From: Pseudoips prasinana
Taxonomy: Eukaryota > Arthropoda > Insecta > Lepidoptera > Nolidae
Length of the DNA: 64,000 bases
Reading direction: 5' to 3'
Assembly (NCBI GenBank): GCA_951640165.1
Contig: OX621241.1
Location: 10,793,001 to 10,857,000, forward strand
The notes under the pieces are model-generated. The model did no database searches. It saw only the letters and a list, made by a program, of their open reading frames with translations, and was not told the origin of the DNA. The first letter of the stretch is position 1. Each line of letters starts with the position of its first letter. Positions 21,560 to 31,451 of this stretch are shown in pieces. Position numbers and translations under genes: made by a program.

Positions 21560-21672
21560 CTGCTGGTTGGCGTGGTTGGTAGCTACGATGCCTTTCACGC
21601 CGCAGTCGTGGGTTCGATTCCCACCCGGGACAGATATTTGTGTGCATAAACATGTCTCTTTGTGCTAAGTCT
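21560..21672 (+). mobile_element. tRNA-derived SINE (type B), truncated copy
   Basis: TTGGCGTGGTTGGTAGCTAC is box A-like and GTGGGTTCGATTCCCACCCG holds a perfect box B (GGTTCGATTCC). The copy is cut at AAGTCTGTTATATATA, exactly where unit 2 begins, whereas the unit 2 copy continues for another 170 bp. The truncation therefore marks the duplication junction. Confidence 0.8.
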
Positions 21673-21673
21673 G

Positions 21674-21709
<36 letters not shown>

Positions 21710-21715
<6 letters not shown>

Positions 21716-22010
21716 CATAAAATCGTAGGAAATTCATAACTGTAAATTGAATTTTTTTTAAAAGGATAAATGGGGCGTGATCTACAATCGATATCGAAGA
21801 CAAACATTTAGTTTTTAGAATTTTTGTCTGTGTGTCTGTTTATCTGTATGTATGTCCGGGCTCAAAAAGTACTTAAAATTATGCATAAATATTACAAAGA
21901 GGTCGGGTCAACATATAGGCTACATATTATCACGCTATCACATACGGGGGAGGGGCTGTGATAATTTCTAAAATTTAACGCGGGTAAAACCGCGGGGCAC
22001 ACCTATCTAT
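21710..22010 (-). repeat. Dispersed repeat 'TACCCGCGT' family, inverted copy in unit 2
   Basis: It is nearly base-for-base the same as 18880-19195 (for example GAGGGGCTGTGATAATTTCT versus GAGGAGCTGTGATAATTTCT), showing that the duplication is fairly recent relative to the age of the repeat family. Confidence 0.8.
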
Positions 22011-23171
22011 AAATAAAAGTGAATTTCCGTGAAGTGACTAGTGCTACCCGACGAGCCTAGAACGATGTATTTAATTATAATTTGTGATTTCTTCATCTTC
22101 ATATAAAGCTCAATTATTATAATAATTTTAATAGATCTCCTATAGACAATCTGTCAACATTTATTTTATTCAGTGAGGATAAAAAATGGACCTTAAGTTT
22201 GAATATCCTTCTAGTGAACCAACCCATATTAAACAAAAACCATGTTCTCGTAACCAGATTTGTTTCAGACAATAATTTTGACAGACTCGTCTAAATAAAC
22301 AGTCTGATACAGTCAGTAATGAACTCTGATAAATCGCTAGTGTATTTCACAACGAAACTGAAAATTTAAAACATTTTCTCTGTAGTTGATAAGTAGTGCA
22401 TGTATTATTTCAAAGAGATCGCTCATTTATTTTAATACATTTAAAACACTAGACTAATTAACAAACTATGTAGGTTAATAGCTGAAACAAAGAATTTTAT
22501 TTATAATTGCTTCTTATTCGTCATATGGGCTGTGGGGTACCCTATTGTCAGAGTTGTTAAAGCTACCCAGTAGGCCTCTGTCATGGCGTATCGAGGATCA
22601 GGAGCGACAGCTTAACATACCCTTTAAGGCTCCGAAATCAAACCACTCTGTCGCTAAATCCCACCGATAATTTCAGGACTGGTCAGACAACTGGCTGTCA
22701 GCGCCTTCATCATTCCAGAAGTCCACTGCTGGACAAAAGGTTTGCGCTCGCAGTCATAGTAGGTAAACAGAGTGATGCTGGTGCCTTTCCTCTGGTAGAT
22801 AATCCCTCGTGTCGATTTCTCAATCCCACTGGATGAGATGCGATGATGATATTCTGAGATTCGCCCCGTCACCACACAGCTAGCCTGTCAGCATTTTAGT
22901 ACTTTATAATTGCTACTTATTTATACTTAAATTACGTAAATTTGCTGATTTTAGGTTTAGGTTTGTGAATACTTAAGTTTTTTTTTTTTTTTTTTTTGTG
23001 GGTAGTTAGAGAGAGACACACAGGTTATTTTGCTCTGCATGTTTAAATTGGAATTTAATTAATACAATCAGTAATTATAAGTATTTAATGTTCATAAAAG
23101 TAAGATAACATTATTCACCTACCAGACAAGCATTATCTTCAGTTTATAAGCACAATATAATCATCTACACT

Positions 23172-23885
23172 ATGGACACCATCAAGGCCATCACAGATCT
23201 GAGGGAAGTTCTATTGAAGCAAATGGCAGACTTTCGTGCTGAACTTGAGGTTACCCCGGATAAGACAGGACTGGCTAGACGTTTTACAGCATTCCAGGAT
23301 GTAGTTCTTCAGCTTTTTGATGGCTTACAGCAACAAGTCAATGCTCTCGCGCGGGATGCAGATCGCTTAGAGATGAGAGGCCGCCGTAAGATGTTATTGC
23401 TTCACGGTGTCAAGGAAGAGAAGAACGAGGACATCCCTGCCGTGATTGTGAGCATAGTGCAGGATCAATTGAAAATCACCGATTTTAGTTCATCTGACAT
23501 CAAGCGCTGCCATAGGATGGGGCGTAACACTGCATCTAAGAAGCCGCGACCTATCCTCTTCAAAATAAATGATGTGGCGCTACGGGACCAGTTGTGGTTC
23601 GGGAAGACAAAACTCAAGGGCTCAGGTACCACAATGTCAGAGTTTTTAACGGCGTCGCGTCATAGGATTTTCTGTTACGCGAGGCAGAAAATTGGTGTGG
23701 CTTCGTGTTTCACTAAAAATGGCGATATATACGTTGTTGGCGGTGATGAGAAGCGACATCGTATCCAGTCTGTATCTGATGTAGATAATATCGCCCAGGA
23801 ATACACATCTGCATCAAAACCTGCGCCAGCTGCCCCGGCAAAGGTGGTGTCGAAAACTAAGCGGTTAGCGGCTGCTAAAAAGTAG
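23172..23885 (+). CDS. LINE ORF1 protein (RNA-binding chaperone)
   Basis: It has 237 residues. Residues 1-70 are helical and likely coiled-coil (LREVLLKQMADFRAELEV... LFDGLQQQVNALARDADRLE). An RRM/transposase-22-like domain follows at about 75-150 (RRKMLLLHGVKEEKNEDIPA, IKRCHRMGR, RPILFKINDVALRDQLW), then a C-terminal domain, SRHRIFCYARQKIG...CFTKNGDIYV. The extreme C-terminus is Lys/Ala/Pro-rich. ORF1 proteins of this type coat the element's RNA and help reverse transcription. The frame is intact, unlike ORF2. It lies 470 bp upstream of ORF2. Confidence 0.85.
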   Translation: MDTIKAITDLREVLLKQMADFRAELEVTPDKTGLARRFTAFQDVVLQLFDGLQQQVNALARDADRLEMRGRRKMLLLHGVKEEKNEDIPAVIVSIVQDQLKITDFSSSDIKRCHRMGRNTASKKPRPILFKINDVALRDQLWFGKTKLKGSGTTMSEFLTASRHRIFCYARQKIGVASCFTKNGDIYVVGGDEKRHRIQSVSDVDNIAQEYTSASKPAPAAPAKVVSKTKRLAAAKK

Positions 23886-24354
23886 TAACTTTTTCCATCA
23901 AGCTTATACATTTTTCTTGTTTATTTGTCTTCTGCATGTTGTACCGTCCATTAAATTCACACAATTTAATAGCAATTCGCTCAGCGTAGGTTAGTTAATA
24001 TTTTATTATTTTTCAAGTGACATAACGTGATGTAAGTGTCAAAACACTTGTCAAACGACAGTTGCGTTCCATTGTCTTTATTTACAATTGTTAGCACGGG
24101 ATTTGTTTCTACTAACCCCGTGAAATTTATACTGGACATTATAGTTTTTTTAATCAGGGAAATTTTGTTAAAGTATCTACTGATGCATTTTGTTATTTTT
24201 AGTGTGATTCATGTGTTTTTTTTTTTCTGTTTATTTTTAAATTTTGCCATACTTTGCGATTATGTAAAAGCTTGCCGGTGGGTGAACCAAAATTGATAGT
24301 ATTTTTGTTTTTTTATTATTTTATAATATATATTATATTGTATAGTGCTCATAT

Positions 24355-27310
24355 TTGTATATATTATTATTATTTATTATGTCGGATTGTAGTAGTGACA
24401 ATGTAAGTTTTAACTCTTGCAGTGATAGTGACAGTTTCATGAGTGTACCTTCCCTAGCAGATACCTTAATAACGCAGTTTTCTGATGTACCCAAGAATTT
24501 CAATGTGGTTCATATAAATGCCCAGAGTATTCCAGCCCATTATGCGGATATGCTGGCATCTTTTGACTGTAAGAATATTCACGCCATACTCATTTCAGAA
24601 TCATGGCTCAAGCCATGTCTTCCATCAACGCTATACTCACTCACTGGCTTCAATCTAATTAGAAATGATCGGGCGTGTGGTGGTGGTGGCGGGGTTGCCA
24701 TTTATTTGCGTACCAATATATCCTTTTCTATTGTGGATATGTCAGCCCAGCCACCCCCATCAAACGCAGGCGAGCATCTTTTTATTGAAGTTGAGCTTAA
24801 CCATCGCAAAGTTTTACTTGGTGTATATTATAGCCCATCTTTAAGAGTAAATTTTTTCTCCTCTTTGGAAAAACTCCTAGAAAAGGTTCTCCCTTCTTAC
24901 AGTCAAACCATAGTCATGGGGGATTTCAACACATGTCTTTTGAAGAATGATTATCGCTCATCTCGCCTTGTCTCTCTTATTGAATCTAATAACTTATCTA
25001 TCCTTCCACTAAATGCTACACATAATTTTCCTAACTCTACTCCTTCACTTCTCGATCTTATTTTTGTTTCTTCTTCTCAACACGTTGCCAAACATGGACA
25101 ATGTTCTGCTGACGCTTTCTCTCATCATGATCTTATCTACCTCTCATACAAAATTCGGCCGCCTAAGGCAAAGTCAAAAATTCTCTTGCAACGCAATTTT
25201 GGTAGCATTAACCTTGCTAATCTTCTTAAGGATGCCAGCAACATTGACTGGACAACGCTCCTTAACGCTGACAGCATTGACGAGAAAGTTGATATTTTTA
25301 CGTCAATAATTATTAACATCTACGACAAACATGCTCCTGTCCGGCCTATCAGATTGAAACATCTTCCAGCACCTTGGCTTTCCGATGACATAAAAGTACT
25401 TTTACATAAGAAAGTAACAGCAAAGACCAAGATGAAACTAAGAAATACTGACCACCACCGAGATAAATATATCAATATAAGGAATCACTGTAATAAGGTG
25501 TGTAGGGATGCACAACGCCAGTATATTCACAAATCTGTTCAAAATGGAGATCCAGCGAAAGTACGGAAATTTCTTAAATCTATGGGGGTTGGAAAATCAC
25601 GACAAGATACCATTCCTAAAGACTTGGACCTCAACCTGCTTAATCAGCACTTTTCAGCTTCGTCCAACTTTGATAGGACTGTAAAAACCTGCACACTAAA
25701 CTATTTATCATCTTTTCCGGCTCCTAACTATCCACATTTTGTCTTTAGTCAATTCTCTGCTTGTGATGTTAAGAAGAGCGTATTGTCAATAGCATCCAAT
25801 GCTATTGGTAGCGACTGTATTAGCCGTAACATGATCCTACCTATCCTTGACGAAATCCTTCCTATTATCTGCCATATCCTCAATTTTTCCATCTCTAGTG
25901 GTTTCTTCCCATCCATGTGGAAAGACGCACAAATCATTCCTTTGCCAAAGAAATCCCATCCCACGTCCCTTTCTGAATACCGTCCAATATCTATACTTCC
26001 TTTTCTATCCAAAGTTCTTGAGCGACTAATCCATAACCAACTCTGTGTTCCTTCGCAAGAACAATCTCCTTAATCCTTACCAATCCGGTTTTCGTCCAGG
26101 TCACAGTACGACCACAGCCTTGATCAATGTTACGGAAGATATCAGGACAGGCATGGAAAATGGCAATATGACAGTGCTAACATTGTTGGACTTCAGCAAT
26201 GCCTTTAACACGGTAGATTTTGACATACTGTTGGCCATTTTACGCTCCATTAACATATCTCCAACGGTAATTGACTGGTTTCGCAGTTACCTGTCTGGAC
26301 GTCGGCAGCGAGTTCGCATAGAAGATTATTTCTCTTCTTGGTGTGATACTACTGCTGGTGTACCACAGGGTGGCGTTTTATCTCCTTTGCTCTTCGCTTT
26401 ATTCATAAATGCTATTTCTGACCAACTTACTTCAACCTACCACCTTTACGCGGATGATCTCCAAATATACACCCAAACGCCTTGTGACAAGCTATCGGAA
26501 GCCATTAGGGTCATTAACAAAGACTTATCTCATATAAGTAAGTGGAGCATGAGATATGGCATCAATGTTAACCCAGAAAAGTCTCAAGTCATTGTTGTTG
26601 GCAGCTCACGGAAAATTGGTAATATTGATTGGTCCCAAACTCCTCATGTTGTTTTCAACGGCACTGTTATACCTTACGCTGATAAAGTGAAAAATTTAGG
26701 TATTTATATTGACACGACTCTTTCCTGGGGTCCACAGATACAAGAAGTAAGCAGAAAGATGTTTGCTTCTGCTAGTTCCCTAAGACGCCTGCGAAACTTT
26801 CTTCCTACTGCTACCAAAATTGCACTTGCGCAGTCCTTGCTTCTCCCTATCCTTGACTATGGTGACACCAGCTATCTTGATCTTACAGAGGACCAACTTG
26901 ATAAACTTGAGCGACTTCAAAACTTCTGCATACGATTCATATTTGGTTTGCGTAAATATGATCATGTCTCTGAATTTCGCACTAAACTCAAGTGGTTGCC
27001 CATAAGACTTCGTCGGAATACTCACATTGTCACACTTCTATACAGTATTCTGTTCAATCCATCCACTCCTCTCTATCTCAAAGAACGCTTTCAGTTTCTT
27101 CACTCAACTCATTCGCGACTCTTGCGGTCTTCAGAAAACTTACGACTCAAAATGCCAGTGCATTCTACTAATTTTACAGATAAATCCTTCAGTGTACAAG
27201 CTGTCCGCTTATGGAATGCGCTGCCAATACAAATTAGGCGCGCTCAATCACAAAACGTATTTAAAAATATGGTTAAACAGCACTATCTCACTTTATCTAC
27301 TCGGCAATAA
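24355..27310 (+). pseudogene. LINE ORF2 (endonuclease-reverse transcriptase) with one frameshift
   Basis: Part 1 (24355-26073) has the APE endonuclease: NVVHINAQSI, ISESWLKP, GVYYSPS, VMGDFNTCLL, LLDLIFV and the catalytic end SHHD. It runs into the RT start (SEYRPISILPFLSKVLERLI). Part 2 (26045-27310) continues in another frame with NLLNPYQSGFRPGHSTTTAL, LLDFSNAFNTVD, GVPQGGVLSPLLFALFINA and the catalytic YADD box, then the thumb and C-terminal domain. The switch falls at about 26040-26055 and needs a single-base indel. A likely start is the ATG at 24379. Together it is about 980 residues, normal for the group. Without the shift the protein would be complete, so the copy died recently. Confidence 0.88.
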
Positions 27311-27373
27311 ATCTCCTGCCGTCCGTTTGTGAAATAATATCCTTACATTCATTTATGTATTGTACCTATATAA

Positions 27374-27417
27374 TATGTATTTATATATATGTATATATAT
27401 ATATATATATATATAAA
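27374..27417. repeat. TA/TATG microsatellite in LINE 3' UTR
   Basis: An alternating TA-rich tract, TATATGTATATATATATATA, lies between the ORF2 stop and the stem-loop. Probable replication slippage. Confidence 0.7.
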
Positions 27418-27550
27418 TGTATCTATGTATTTATTTGTGTATGTATGTATATGTACGTAGTTTTAGATTCATAACTTTTCAATTGCAATTAGTACACCTT
27501 CTGCTACCTTCATTAGATTCTTTCAATTTTGGTCCATTCAAAGTTAATCG

Positions 27551-27588
27551 GTTGCCTGGAAGAGATCGCTTTTAGCGATAAGGCCGCC
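27551..27588 (+). promoter_or_regulatory. LINE 3' UTR stem-loop, likely RT recognition site
   Basis: The motif GCCTGGAAGAGATCGCTTTT and then AGCGATAAGGCCGCC holds the perfect stem ATCGCT/AGCGAT around a TTT loop. It lies 88 bp before the element's end. I recall the same GAAGAGATCGC...GCGATAAGGCCGCC motif at the 3' ends of many invertebrate LINEs, where such hairpins are bound by the reverse transcriptase. The function here is inference. Confidence 0.65.
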
Positions 27589-27720
27589 AATTGCATTAAA
27601 ATAAGCCAACTCTCTTGCTGTAGCCATTGTTTTGTATTACTTATTTTTGCAATAAAGTGTACTTCTTCTTCTTCTTCTTAAGTGTTAAACAAATCGAATT
27701 TATTTAATTGATTAATTTGA

Positions 27721-27940
27721 CTGCACGTGTGGCGCAGTGGCTAAGACAGTCGCCTCGCAGCTTCGTGTCACGGGTTCGAGTCCCGCGCCGGACAACTATT
27801 TGTGTGATCCATAAATAGTTGTTCTGTGTCTGGATGTAATTCGTGTCCGTCTATTATATGTTTGTAAAGTACCCCGCGACACAGAGAATAGATTCCCTAG
27901 TACGGGCGTTGTCTTTTTAAAGATGAATGATAAAGATTAA
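27721..27940 (+). mobile_element. tRNA-derived SINE (type A), copy 2
   Basis: Box A is TGGCGCAGTGG and box B is a perfect GGTTCGAGTCC. The body carries the ACAACTATTTGTGTGATCC hairpin. It is the duplicate of 20601-20818 and better preserved. Confidence 0.8.
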
Positions 27941-27964
27941 GATGAAGCTATCATAATTATCTTT

Positions 27965-28075
27965 GTCATATCAGCTGAAAGACGTCTGCTGCTGGACATA
28001 GGATTCCCACAAAAATCTCCACAACTTCCGGTACCTATTTGGCTTTCCACTTCCAGCGGTTTCCATTGATTCATT
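27965..28075 (-). mobile_element. RTE LINE 3' fragment in unit 2
   Basis: It is the duplicate of 20845-20950, with GCTGAAAGACGTCTGCTGCT and the same internal landmarks. Confidence 0.6.
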
Positions 28076-28447
28076 ATTTTTTTATTAATGTAAATTTTAT
28101 TATTATTAACTTTAATTAATACTTCTTAAGAGTGAACCATTTAACTATTTGAATAATTAGGGTTTCAAGTCAAAATGGATAATAATAACCCTATTTACTA
28201 CATTTAAGCGCCATTGAAAGTAGTGGAGCAAAATTGTGTGGAAGGACGCAGCAAGGAAAATTCCAAATACTCTGCCTATCTGCCTGGGAATCAGTATATG
28301 TATTTATGTTATATATGTGTTATGTTTTTCTACAGATGCTAAACCAATATGGGAAGTGGTATGATCATGGTAATACGCGTGAGTAGCTCAATTATGTCCT
28401 CACAAAAAGTTCTGACTCTTCCTTCGATTTAAATACATTAAGTCGAT

Positions 28448-28566
28448 AAGTACCAGCACATCAAGCTACTCCAATCTGCCAAATTTTCCCAATTGAATGT
28501 GATAAAGTTGAAAATCTAGAAAAGAAATTTGACATTGGGGTAGCTGGATGTGTTGGCGTCTGTACG
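28448..28566. mobile_element. Foldback MITE in unit 2
   Basis: It is the duplicate of 21307-21424: CCAGCACATCAAGCTACTCC pairs with GGTAGCTGGATGTGTTGGCG. Confidence 0.75.
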
Positions 28567-28701
28567 TACGGGCGAATAACGACCATTACGAAAAAGTAAG
28601 AAACAGCCAATTTTAACACCCGACATAAAAATTGCATATCCATTCCGTGAAAGTTAAGTAAGTAGTCTTCAAAACGACGTAATTTTCTTCATTTTGTAAA
28701 T

Positions 28702-28985
28702 CTGCTGGTTGGCGTGGATGGTAGCTACGCTGCCTTTCACGTCGCAGTCGTGGGTTCGATTCCCACCCGGGACAGATATTTGTGTGCTTAAACATGTCTG
28801 TTTGTCCTAAGTCTGGGTGTAAATTGTTTATATATGTATTTAAAAAAAATAGTATAAGTAGTAGATCAGTTATCTGGTTTCCAAATTACAAGCTCTGCTT
28901 AGTTTGGCAACAGAAGGCCGTGTATGAATAACCAGTCCCAGGATATTATTATTAATCTTATACCGGTTGAAATAAAAACTTTGAC
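28702..28985 (+). mobile_element. tRNA-derived SINE (type B), full-length copy
   Basis: Box A-like GTTGGCGTGGATGG and box B GGTTCGATTCC are followed by GACAGATATTTGTGTGC and a body running through TCAGTTATCTGGTTTCC to CCCAGGATATTATTATTA. It matches 63205-63455 over its full length, which defines the element as about 280 bp. Confidence 0.8.
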
Positions 28986-29884
28986 TAAATAATAAATTAC
29001 CTATCAATTAAATATTAATATGAGCAATTTATGCGATTCTCCATTATTGCACTAAAGAAATATTGATCAATAAGGTATTTAATGAAAAATATATTCGGAA
29101 AATTATTTAATTTGGACTACATTAAATAAATATTATATAATATACATTAATATATTATACGAATCTCTATTTTATCCAATGTCGACATGCTTTAAATAAA
29201 TGTTTAGGTATAGTTCCTATTGAATCATAGAAAGCAAAATTATACAAAACACATTATAGTATTTTATTTCTGTGCGGCGTTTAGGCAATCTATTCGTTGA
29301 TGTCACAAAATATTTTGAACCGACTGGGAACATTTCGAATGTATGTGTTTTTATGTATGTATGTTACACGATTTGTACGTTGGTTATGAGTCGATTATGA
29401 AAATTATTGTTGTAATTATACAATAAATTTAGTGAGGTGTTAGACGAGGAACACTTTTATAAAAGAGAATTTAATACAATGCTCTAAAATAGAACCTTAA
29501 CGTAATGTTAAAATAAACCTTTCGACACGATTTAAAGGTAAAGTAGGTAAAGTATTTGTTAGTTTTATTAAACGTACCTCATTTCGAGTTATAAATCACA
29601 ATGATCAAAAGGCTTACTTAAGCAGTAGGCATATTTTCTTCGCGCCTTTTTTGCTCCACAATAATATTTTTATCCCCTTTCTTTTCTATAACCCACCTAA
29701 TTCTGTTATATATTTGTTCTATTAGGGTCTGCTCGCAGAATTAATATTTGTTAATCCAATTTGGGATCAAGTAATTTGGTTGATGAAAAGAGGTCTATTC
29801 TAAACACCCATGAGAGTAAAACTGGCAAGACTCTGGGAACTGGGAATAGCTTTAATGGACCAAATTAAAGAAAAAGTAGAACTA
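28986..29884. other. AT-rich intergenic DNA
   Basis: Nothing recognisable is seen apart from a short open stretch at 29810-29884 (LARLWELGIALMDQIKEKVE) that reads in one frame up to the insertion at 29899 but ends soon after it. Its origin is unknown. Confidence 0.5.
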
Positions 29885-29898
29885 GGATCATGTCAAGA

Positions 29899-30079
29899 GG
29901 TGCAAAATGGGGGCACCGAAGCAGCATACCCGCGTTCCAGGGGCTCCCCCTATCATGTGCCAAGAGAACGGCTGGTACGGCAGGTTCGGTTTAGTCGGTG
30001 TGAATTTGACATACCCACCCCCGAAGAAACGTATTACGGGTAGCATTCGTAGGCCCAACCCCTGCCTTATAAAAAAAAA
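29899..30079 (+). mobile_element. Short R1-like LINE 3' end insertion with 14-bp TSD
   Basis: This 181-bp insert ends in CCTGCCTTAT and nine A. It is flanked by the perfect direct repeat GGATCATGTCAAGA at 29885-29898 and 30080-30093. Its sequence (CATACCCGCGTTCC, GGTTTAGTCGGTGTG, GACATACCCACCC) is a shortened version of the tails at 30823-31050 and 36858-37170. It is a clear target-primed reverse transcription event, 5'-truncated. Confidence 0.9.
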
Positions 30080-30822
30080 GGATCATGTCAAGAAGTAAAG
30101 ATATTGCCAAAAATAAGAATAAAGGAGGAATCTTAATTCCAATGCTACAGCATAGCTCTTAAAATGGACAGATAGATAAATTAGATGCAAAAACTGTCAG
30201 AGACTTCTGTCAACCTATAGAAACTGGCATAGATGTTTCCATGAGAACCGGGTCCGACGACTAAACAAATGATCGTTTTTTTATTACTAAAGAAAACTTA
30301 CAGCTAGAATACAAATGACACACAGAATAGAAGATGACGGCCAATTAAAAGTTTTCACAAATATATTTGAATGGACCTTTCGGATTTCGACCGGATGGTT
30401 TATAGCACGGGAACACAGACTGACTTACTACATTAATTTATTTTTGTATTTTTTGGAATTCATTCATGTCACTAAAAACTTAATAAAATTGTAATTATAC
30501 TTCATAACTACTTGAACTAACTCTATATTGTGAGACGAATACTCTTGGAACTAAGAAAGAAAAGTTTAAAATCACATAAAGAGCGTTTATAAATAGTCAA
30601 ACTATTACTTGTGCTATAAAATCCACATGAAAAAATGCGATACTTACTCTCACCGGTCCGTAAATGATCGACGAAGTATAAAGCAACTAGGCTCGCGGTC
30701 AGTCCATAGATGACCGCCAAAGTGGTTTAATATCTGAACATCTCCATGCTTCGAAGCGCACGTTAAGCTGGCTGCCCCAGTAATAGCCATCAGACAACCA
30801 TCGTTTGGTCAATTCAGAGGCC

Positions 30823-31050
30823 TTTTTTTTTTTTTTTTTGTTATGTCAGGGGAAATGCCTTCGCATGCCACCTGCAAAAAGTGTCTGCGGGTGGGTATGT
30901 CGGACTTGCACTGACTAAACCTACCTGCCGTGGACTTCTCTTGGCGCCTGATGGGGGAGTCCCGGGAACGCGGGTTTGCTGCTCCGGTACATGTCAGAGG
31001 TATACGGGGCACCTTTAATAACTCTGACACTAGGTAACCACTGCCCACAC
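30823..31050 (-). mobile_element. R1-like LINE 3' end (poly-A), minus
   Basis: A run of 17 T at 30823-30839 is the poly-A tail on the minus strand. The body includes, on the + strand, GCCACCTGCAAAAAGTGTCT then GCGGGTGGGTATGTCGGACT and CGTGGACTTCTCTTGGC. It is the same family as 29899-30079, 36858-37170 and 49265-49460, with a CCACCCGCA...TGCGGGTGG hairpin near the 3' end. Confidence 0.7.
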
Positions 31051-31317
31051 GATAAGTAAGTATTAAATTTTGAGATTAAACCTGTGTTCAGCGTCAGTTT
31101 AATAAAACATTACTATATGCACTTCTACAAAATCTTTTTCTCTTATTTTTCAAACATAAACTATGTAACATAATAAAAATAGAAACAACTCCTAAAATAC
31201 TATATCAGCCGCCAACTATAACTTTATGATATCAGTAAATCCCCCGTAGGTGTAAACTTATTAACACTAATCATATAAATTTAGGAATATTTGCCCTATT
31301 TTAATGATAACGATTAG

Positions 31318-31451
31318 GTACAGACGACACATCAAGCTACCCCAATCTGTCAAATTTCTCCAATTGAAAGTGAACCTTATGCTTTTGTGATAAAGTTCAA
31401 AATCTATAAAAGAAATTTGATAGGGGTAACTGGATGTGCTTGCGTCTGTAC
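31318..31451. mobile_element. Foldback MITE, ACAGACGCCAGCACAT family
   Basis: GTACAGACGACACATCAAGC pairs with GGATGTGCTTGCGTCTGTAC. Inner AATCTGTCAAATTTCTCCAA pairs with AAGAAATTTGATAGGGGTAA. It is 134 bp and one of the best-preserved copies. Confidence 0.8.

Larger units (their letters stand above)
18872..21673. repeat. Tandem duplication, unit 1
   Basis: The order of parts is a TA microsatellite, an inverted dispersed repeat (18880-19195), 700 bp of unclassified repeat, a B-type RTE-like piece (about 19895-20110), an inserted RT fragment (about 20127-20490), SINE-A (20601-20818), an RTE end (about 20850-20950), unique sequence, a foldback MITE (21307-21424) and SINE-B (21560-21672). The same parts follow in the same order in 21674-28830. 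After removing the 0.36 kb RT fragment the unit is about 2.43 kb, equal to unit 2 without its LINE. Confidence 0.85.
22979..27676 (+). mobile_element. CR1/Daphne-like non-LTR retrotransposon, near full length
   Basis: The element is 4.7 kb, flanked by a 7-bp target duplication CTTAAGT at 22972-22978 and 27677-27683. The empty site AATACTTAAGTGTTAAAC is preserved at 20555-20568 in unit 1. It has an ORF1, an ORF2 with endonuclease and reverse transcriptase, a 3' UTR with a conserved-looking stem-loop and a (CTT)n end in place of poly-A. The 5' end begins with an odd run of about 19 T. One frameshift in ORF2 makes the copy inactive. The clade is inferred from the ORF2 motifs and the microsatellite tail. 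Confidence 0.88.
21674..28830. repeat. Tandem duplication, unit 2 (with LINE insertion)
   Basis: It repeats the part order of unit 1: a TA microsatellite (21674-21711), an inverted dispersed repeat (to about 22010), the unclassified repeat block, a B-type piece (about 22680-22890), the LINE (22979-27676), SINE-A, an RTE end, a foldback MITE and SINE-B. It is 7.1 kb with the 4.7 kb LINE and about 2.43 kb without it. Confidence 0.85.
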
